Positions 57,948-64,000 of a DNA stretch of 64,000 nucleotides are shown here, one piece after another (the stretch's first letter is position 1; each line of letters starts with the position of its first letter). The notes beneath the pieces were generated by a model. The model searched no databases, had not been told where the DNA came from, and saw only the letters and a program-made list of their open reading frames with translations. Both the position numbers and the translations under genes were made by a program. The DNA is from Bryum argenteum (lineage: Eukaryota; Streptophyta; Bryopsida; Bryales; Bryaceae): NCBI GenBank assembly GCA_037043015.1, contig CM073321.1, positions 14,629,001 through 14,693,000 of the forward strand, given 5' to 3'.

Positions 57948-59353
57948 CGAGCAGTCTCCTGGGGTCGTCGATATTGGGACCGCTGGGACTCCAGTTCAGC
58001 ACAGTGTTCCACCCCCGGGGTTTCGGAGGGAGGTTCGTTCAAAGAACTCGAACGATGGCATCTACCGGGATATCTTTGGCGAAGACGATGAAGAACCTGG
58101 GCAAGAGCGTCTGCCGCGGGATGCATCATCATCCGACAGCTCTGACTCCTCAGACAATGACGATGTTGAGGGTGCGAGCGATGGCGACGGGGATGACGAT
58201 GACCAAGCTGATGATGCTGATCTCGCGGCCATGACCTTAGACGACGAGGTGGCTCATGATCCATCCCAGGAGGAGACTACTTTGGCGCCTTCTCCCCAGG
58301 GCCCGCAGAGTCCTCCCAGGAGGCAGATTGAGAAGGGGAAGTATGACAAATGGTTAGTGAAAGGTGTTTGGAAGGCCGAGGACGAGCCGGAGGATACCAA
58401 AGTAGTCCGGTTTTATGACTTCTCGGAAGAGCCTAGTTCTCCAAAGCCTTTGAGGGCTGAGGATGATCCTCTTCTTCCTGTCATGCCTCTGCTCAGGGAG
58501 GAAGGAGAGCCTTCACAACCACCAGTGAAAGTGGAAGTTGTCGCCCCTTTGCTCACGAAGGATCAGAAGCGAGCACAGAAGCGGCAAGAAAATGAGGCTC
58601 TGAAGGCTCGCAAGGCAAAGGAAGAAGCAGAGAGAGAAGCGGAGAGAGAGAGGCAAAGGTTAGCAGACATTGCAGCTGCGAATGCTCGAGTGGACAGATT
58701 GGAGTCCACATTCCTGAGCTCCCTGTCCGAAACCCGCATGGCACTAGGCAAGATGGAGCAGATGTTTCAATCATTCGGGAATATCTTATCCCAACTGCCT
58801 AGTTATCCTAAACCCATTGCCTCCATTACCCCCGATCAACCTCGCCTCAGCATTTGTGACGCGAGTCCACCAGCCATCGTCGCGCCTCCACATCCTCACA
58901 TCGTCGCGCCTGCACAACCAGCCATCGTCGCGCCTCCACAGCCTCCTATTGTTGCTGAACCAGAGATCGCACCCCGCCCCATACCCCTCGAGATTTTGGA
59001 GAAGCCGGCGAGAGAGAATGAAGTCCCGATTGAGGCAGCGCTGACGCCCAGCCACTCCCCCGTGGCTACCGAAGTTGTTCCTACCCTTGACTCTCCCGTG
59101 GCTGCTACTGAGACGGCCATAACTTCACCGGTAAATCCAGAGGTTAGTTATTATCCTTTCTTTGCTCTGCTATTCCCTCATCTCTTGAAGTTTTCGCATT
59201 TAGTAATCTTAAAGCCGGCGCACCTTGTTTGACAGGAGTCCGGCACCAATGGCGGCGAGTAGGTCGACGAGTAGTCTCCGAATTATTGGATGCTGTTTCG
59301 CTTTTTGTACATAGTACAATTATAATCGTTGTACTTATTGAAACATCATTCAA

Positions 59354-59359
59354 TAAAAT
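59354..59359 (+). terminator. Putative poly(A) signal of copy 2
   Basis: AATAAA about 90 bases after the stop, preceded by a small hairpin TTGTACATAGTACAA at 59,306-59,320. Confidence 0.5.
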
Positions 59360-59395
59360 TGAGACTCTTTTATTTCACATCACTTTTTATCTTCA

Positions 59396-60469
59396 GTGAG
59401 TCTGCGTCCTTCTCATCATAAGGCCCTAAACTTCGTCCTTTTCTATCAGGCCCCCGTTCTGAATACCTTGTTCCGTCCGATTGCTTCAAAATCCCCCGCC
59501 AACCACCTCATGTTACCTCTGGGTGTGGCGGTTCAGTACCCAATCAGTGCTGGCAGTTCTTTGCATACTTCAGCATTTTGCAAGGTACACACCCTCTTGT
59601 TTTAATACCATTTGCCATTGTTACGTGTTCCCTCACTGCAGGCAGGACCGTCCAAACATCCCAAACAGCGTATCTCGCCCGAGCTACCCATTACGCATAT
59701 CTCCCGCAGTCTTTTACGGTCCAAGCCCAAGTGGTTGAATGTGATGTTGGAGCTGGACGGGGTTCTATGTTCGATGGCCTCTGTGTCTACCCCAACGCCT
59801 GCAGAGTGCCTGTCCTTTCCGGATCCTAATAATCCTCCGGTGTTTTCCGCCACCGTCCCAACCTTAGTTGCCGGGAGGGTCGTCTACTGTCGTCCCGGGT
59901 TGACAGGGTTCCTTCGCTTACTAAATTTGTTTTGCCACGTCCACGTCTGGAGTACCCTAGATCCTAAGGTTGTCCATGGACTCTGCTCCTTTTTGTTCTC
60001 CAAGTCAGACGCTGCCCCTGGACTTGTCTTGGCTTCCAACCAATGCGATAATCTTTTGTTGAAGAATTACGCATTCGCCAAGTACCCCGGCACGACAAAT
60101 CCCATCCTCTTAAAATATCCTCGACGGCGGTTGTATCCTAGGAAGGGTGCCAATTTCAATGACGACAACTTGCTCATTGTCGATTCCAAGCTTGAGACTT
60201 GCATTGCGGTTTCCACAAAGAACACACTTTTCACTGTTCCGTGGAACCATTCCTGTCCGGAGGATCCAAAGTCGGACTTATTGAAGAGGATAGGCGAGAT
60301 ATGTCTTTCCGTGCATTTGAACGGTCCTGAAAATTTTGCCGAGACTATGCGCCATCATAGACCCACGCATAATGAACTGTCGAAGGACTCAGATTTGTAT
60401 ATGCTCTTGAGCCGTAATCTTCCATATTTGTGGAATCAGGACCGAATCAGTGGGAAGAATTTGCCTTAA
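59396..60469 (+). CDS. FCP1/SCP-like HAD phosphatase-fold protein, probably catalytically altered
   Basis: Two exons, 59,396-59,584 and 59,642-60,469, join in phase 0 (AAG/GTACAC donor, CACTGCAG acceptor), giving about 338 residues. The FCP1 homology domain is visible as VMLELDGVLCSM, YCRPGLTGFLRLL, HVHVWSTLDPKVV and LLIVDSKLETCIAV. In active family members the first motif is DxDx[TV]; here the first Asp, the phosphate-accepting nucleophile, is Glu, so hydrolysis is doubtful. It lies about 130 bases after the end of ParB/methylase-fold copy 2 on the same strand. It may be a third cassette gene (copy 1 is cut before this point) or a flanking gene. No stop or frame break was seen; the first-exon start is provisional. 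Confidence 0.6.
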
Positions 60470-60526
60470 ATTCTTTTATCAGTGGTATTATTCTAGTTTT
60501 TACCCTAGAGAGCTTATGTTTACCGG

Positions 60527-60817
60527 TTGCTTAGATGGAGATATATTGTAGATCGATTGGTGAATCCACCCTCGACATACATGATTAAATGCGTTGTCAT
60601 ATTGTGTACCTTTTTCATTGCACTTAGTGTCTTGGACTCACTTGCTAATATGGCTGTGTTTATGAACCAGGTTGCTGCTGTTGGACGTCAGCTCTCTCCA
60701 CATCCATCATGTGCTTTGCAAGCAAATCTTGTAATTGGTCCTTCGACGGTTCAGAGGCTTCCAATGTTACAAGTGACAACTCCAGAACTTTCTCAGAACG
60801 AATGCGGGGACGGCTAA
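60527..60817 (+). CDS. Possible small protein with one membrane helix
   Basis: An open frame of 96 residues with a hydrophobic stretch at about residues 19-46 (YMIKCVVILCTFFIALSVL). No homologue known to me. It overlaps the next frame and may be an exon of the same broken gene. Confidence 0.25.
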   Translation: MLRWRYIVDRLVNPPSTYMIKCVVILCTFFIALSVLDSLANMAVFMNQVAAVGRQLSPHPSCALQANLVIGPSTVQRLPMLQVTTPELSQNECGDG

Positions 60818-61188
60818 TCTACTTTGCTCCGGACGATGCGTCGGCTGTAGACTATACCAAGGAGGACATGGATAATGACGATGATGGTGTAGTAGACAGT
60901 CCCCCTATTGAGATTCAACCAATTATTGCAACCGGCAATGATCGAATCGGTGTGATGACCTCGGTTGCAGCGGCACCCCAAGGTGAAGCTGTATTACGCA
61001 ACCCCGTCGTCGACGCCCGTGCCTATTTAGCTCGATTCGAGCTAAATAGTTCCTCGCCAAATACTGTGGCTCATTGCTCCTTATCTCTTGGGGCAAACAC
61101 TCGCGTTCATCCAACACGATTTTCGACTGAGTCTCACCGTCTATTACGGAGACGTGCACCGAAGCGTCGTAGAAGTGGACGTAATTGA
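60709..61188 (+). CDS. Unknown acidic-to-basic protein with in-frame palindrome
   Basis: 159 residues: Ser-rich start, acidic MDNDDDGVVDSPP, then a palindrome-encoded ARAYLARFELNSSS at about residues 104-117, and a strongly basic end HRLLRRRAPKRRRSGRN like a nuclear localisation signal. The first Met is uncertain because the frame is open upstream. It could be the last exon of a gene that includes the frame at 60,527. The basic end resembles a nuclear protein tail; no function can be given. Confidence 0.35.
   Translation: MCFASKSCNWSFDGSEASNVTSDNSRTFSERMRGRLIYFAPDDASAVDYTKEDMDNDDDGVVDSPPIEIQPIIATGNDRIGVMTSVAAAPQGEAVLRNPVVDARAYLARFELNSSSPNTVAHCSLSLGANTRVHPTRFSTESHRLLRRRAPKRRRSGRN
61026..61046. 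repeat. Palindrome unit with central T inside an open frame
   Basis: TTTAGCTCGA, T, TCGAGCTAAA, extended to 13-base arms by CTA and TAG. It is the only unit seen here with T at the centre of an otherwise perfect core. Frame reading: LARFELN. Confidence 0.9.
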
Positions 61189-61189
61189 C

Positions 61190-61975
61190 TTAGAAGTACT
61201 TATAGGTGGAAGTTTTGTCACCTAAAACATTCCTTGCTTAAATGTTAATCAAACCTTCTTATGCGCATATTCGGTGTGATCCTTACTCTGTCTCCCTTTG
61301 AGGTTGAGTGCTTGGATAGTCGTATCTACCGTGTCTGGGTTGTGAGTTGGGAGTTAGGAATCCGGATTCATTGTTAGATCGTTTCTGTGGAGTTGAGGTC
61401 GAGATGGGCGTATTCTTGAGTGCCTTGTGTCTTGAACTGGTCTAGGTGTCTGAGAGAGGGAAACTGCTGTGGTAAACACTTTACGATCTGGGAGGGTCTG
61501 GGAGTAGAGTGTGTGAGGCCGGATTCCAATCCGACCTCCAGCTGCCACGGACTTGGGTTCTTCTGTAGTCTCAGAGGACGGATCAAGCACAGTTTGTGAC
61601 CGGAATACGTGTAGATGTCCTCTAGCTGGATTCGGAACTCTTGGGGTCTGTCATTGTATTAAATGTGATAGGGTAACCAAGACGGCCTGAGTGACCTGCT
61701 AGTTCGGACGGATAGGACAGATTAGTTGCGAGGACGTAATGTGTGCCTAAGTGGGTGTTTGTATGGGAAGAGTCTAAGTGTGGAAGTTTCCGCCACAGTA
61801 AACATAAGGGAAAGAGTCTTTGTGCATCCCCTCTTGCAAAAGGATATCCTTGCCATGCAAGGCTAAAACATAAGTTGGAAGTAGAAACGTTTGGGGGTTG
61901 GTTGTTTTAGCACTACTTCATCTTGGTCACTTCACAGAATCCCTGGAACGATACACGAGTCACCTAAACACGGGT
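61190..61975. other. Intergenic, no gene seen
   Basis: Mixed-composition sequence with short incidental frames. It may be the LTR or untranslated part of the gypsy element whose gag lies beyond. Confidence 0.4.
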
Positions 61976-61976
61976 A

Positions 61977-62609
61977 TTACACCAATAAACGTGTAAAGGA
62001 AGATAAAGCAAATACATGGCATTCGACAGTGTTGTTATTTGTTTCCGTCATTGGGCATTTTTGGGACCATCGTTGTTTTAGAACAGGGCACTGGCCTCGT
62101 CGGTGATGTAGGGACCCACACTCCCAAGAGCCATCACTTTTGCGAGGTTGGAATGCGTCGACATGGACTTCTTCTGGGTACATGGCGGCAGCGGTGGGTC
62201 GAGGTCGCCTTCTATCGTCATTGCGATTGTTGCCTGAGTTGAACCAACAACGCCCATTGTGAGCTTTCCCACATGTTGTACGTAACGTCAGGGTTATGCG
62301 GGCGTCGTTCCGTTGGCCTTGACCCGGTAGAGGCAACTGTGGAGCTTGTGTTTTATTAAGTAGCCCAAGTTCTCTACTGATGTCGTTGGCGGCTGTTAAG
62401 ATATCGGGTAGGGTTTTTACCTGTCTAATGACGATACCCTGCTGGATCCATGGCAACAGCCCTATTTTGAACCATTCGCATAAGTAGTCATCTGTTGGCC
62501 TCTGGTTCAACTTGTCAACCAACTGTTTGAATCTGTCGTAGAAGGTATCGAGAGTTTCTTCCTTTTCTTGGGCAAGATTGCAGTTGTGCGAGCAGTGAGC
62601 AAAAACCAA
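61977..62609 (-). pseudogene. gag: Gypsy gag fragment with zinc knuckles
   Basis: The minus strand encodes 210 residues with the gag core ETLDTFYDRFKQLVDKLNQR and YLCEWFKIGLLPWIQQGI, followed by a Cys/His cluster CGKAHNGRCWF and a second, ECGSLHHRRGQCP. These resemble retrotransposon zinc knuckles of an unusual spacing. It is unrelated in sequence to the gag at 229-1299. No adjacent protease or polymerase was found, so it is an isolated fragment. Confidence 0.65.
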
Positions 62610-64000
62610 TGAGCTGTGAGGAGACTTTTCTACTCATTGAGCAGATTTTTAATGACTATTTTAACATTTAGAAGTCATGAAAGTGTATCCAAATTTTGAA
62701 AAAAAAGATAAATAAGTGGTATGCAATTCCGTGGGAACTCCTAAATCCGTGGTAATGGAAGTCAAAATCATCTTGATGATAGAGTGTTGCATACAAAAAT
62801 TTAGTACCTCGTGGCACCGGTTATGTAGTTAAGGTTATTTGGAAATTGTATTGGAGGGACCAAATTAGGGCTGACGTCATCAATCAGTTGAGATTTTTAG
62901 TTTAGGGTCTATGATTGGGAGGCGTGCTCTCTTGTATCGGCCACGCTGCTGGAGGTGTATCTGTGACGTTGCGTGCTACTGCTACTTTGTGCCATCAAGA
63001 CGCTGACTGAAATATTTTCTTGGAGAGTACCTCCGACTGAAATATCAACACGGTGACAATCAAGAGTGTTTGTTTTGCCGTGTTTAGCATTTGGTATCTA
63101 CTGTTGGATCTGGTAGAATGTAACGATGATCAAGAACAGTGACGGCGTGGGTTGTAGTGTAAAAATGTGTGAACTTTATGTGGAGTTTAGGGATGAGGCG
63201 ATTTGGACAAAGGTAAGTAAAATATTTAGTTCATTCGTGAATGTTCATTTGAGTATGGAGGTGTTAGTTTTCTGAGAATTTTGTGCTGTGGACAGGTCCG
63301 CAATGGATGCAAGTTATGGAGCCCGTATTGTGGGCTTACAACAAGTCGGCTTGTTCCATGTAAGCAATCACATGCAGATAGAACTAGCTTAGATGTTGAG
63401 AAGATGCATTGTCTCCTCACAATTAACTGAAATCTGATTGAGTAATGTTTGGGGGAGAGTAATCTAAAAAATAGTGGTAGAAATCTGATGTACATGCATG
63501 AGATGTGAGGATCGATGTAAGGAATTATTTATTGTAACCAAGATAAATGCTATGGAAAGGTAGCCGTCAGCCACATTACTGTCAGTCGCCCTCGAAGCAT
63601 GCATTGAGGTGACAGCCACCTCTCCCATGCTCATCTCCGACATGTCCATCTCGCACATTCGGCGTACCATAGGCTGGTCAATAGCATGTGCCGGCTTTCA
63701 GTTTCGTGGAGTGGTTGTCGCGACGCTCATTGTCTGGTTAAGGTTGAAAACTTGACTCTGGATTACAGTCAACACGATTTGGGGGACTCATCGGTTTGCG
63801 TTGTTTATGTGGGTAATCCAGCATTACTAGTTGTGCTTGAATTTGGATTGGACTTTTTCACATTCTTCGTGTACTTAGTTGGTCGAAATTTGGGAGAGGG
63901 ATCAAGCCGCAAGCGTAGTTTCTGCTCGATATAGAAACTGTTAGAACTGTAGCGAGCGCAGTAAGGATCCTGTGAAGGATGGTCAATTGTCGAAGTAGGT
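62610..64000. other. Intergenic, no gene assigned
   Basis: Contains a TTAGGGCTGACGTCATC motif near 62,867, shared with the left end of the window. An open frame at 63,686-63,934 (82 residues) has a hydrophobic middle, but I cannot support it as a gene. Confidence 0.4.

Larger units (their letters stand above)
53975..59262 (+). pseudogene. H3-tail-like, ParB-like, methylase-fold protein, copy 2, full length but broken
   Basis: Exons 53,975-54,085, 54,178-55,511, 55,648-56,990, 57,272-59,142 and 59,236-59,262 (stop TAG). The start again reads MPRTKQTARIVQMA. Exon 2 has TAG at 54,733, a frameshift near 55,030 and TGA at 55,201. Exon 3 is shifted near 55,950 and 56,200 and stops at 56,763. Exon 4 has a C8-to-C7 slip near 57,885. 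The intact 3' part adds what copy 1 lacks: an Arg/Gly/Pro-rich stretch, acidic Ser/Asp runs, a coiled-coil (EAEREAERERQRLADI, ANARVDRLESTFLSSLSETR) and IVAPP proline repeats. Most lesions are not shared with copy 1, so they arose after duplication. Confidence 0.72.

Overview
This is a nuclear DNA window from a repeat-rich eukaryote. It has GT-AG introns mostly of about 60-110 bases, AATAAA-type poly(A) signals, a tRNA-derived SINE with target-site duplications, a Mutator-like transposase with a SWIM finger, and a chromodomain Ty3/gypsy element of the self-priming Tf1/sushi/Tcn1 type. The lineage cannot be fixed from sequence alone. An early-diverging plant or streptophyte alga fits best, because such chromoviruses are known from fungi and mosses; a fungus is not excluded. 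I see no ordinary housekeeping gene. Nearly everything is mobile DNA or its debris.

Layout: 1-5237 is a nearly complete but frame-broken chromovirus nested in an older gypsy fragment (5238-5496). 6.1-10.4 kb is a minus-strand, many-exon pseudogene of a ParB-like/DNA-methylase-fold protein, with possible further 5' exons up to 13.5 kb. 14.0-16.6 kb is a MULE. 19.05-19.42 kb is a SINE. 19.87-20.36 kb is an array of palindromes, followed by a plus-strand pseudogene of a DUF7869-like putative transposase (20.4-23.3 kb). 25.2-31 kb is a minus-strand DUF7869-like gene with a palindrome array in its first intron. 34.5-35.6 kb is an intact single-exon RING-like gene beside a GGGGCCCC minisatellite. 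38.1-44.24 kb is a plus-strand ParB/methylase-fold gene, again with a palindrome array in its first intron. At 44,240 this gene is cut and joined to a second copy of the whole arrangement: DUF7869-like gene (44.25-47.1 kb, minus), AT-rich centre (47.5-52 kb), ParB/methylase-fold gene (52.0-59.26 kb, plus). An FCP1-like phosphatase-fold gene follows (59.4-60.5 kb). A gypsy gag fragment lies near the right end.

The main result is a recurrent head-to-head cassette: a putative DDE-type transposase gene and a ParB-like/methylase-fold gene, diverging from an AT-rich centre. It occurs twice in tandem (25-44 kb and 44-59 kb) and once, inverted and older, at 6-23 kb. In both tandem copies the two genes carry long arrays of about 31-base hyphenated palindromes in their first introns, and the ParB/methylase-fold gene has related palindromes in its other introns and in one exon. 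The predicted ParB/methylase-fold protein begins with an exact copy of the histone H3 residues RTKQTAR in both tandem copies. I interpret this as a composite mobile element with its own chromatin-facing and DNA-binding machinery and a self-spreading palindrome family. All the copies here carry stops or frameshifts, so any active element would be elsewhere in the genome.
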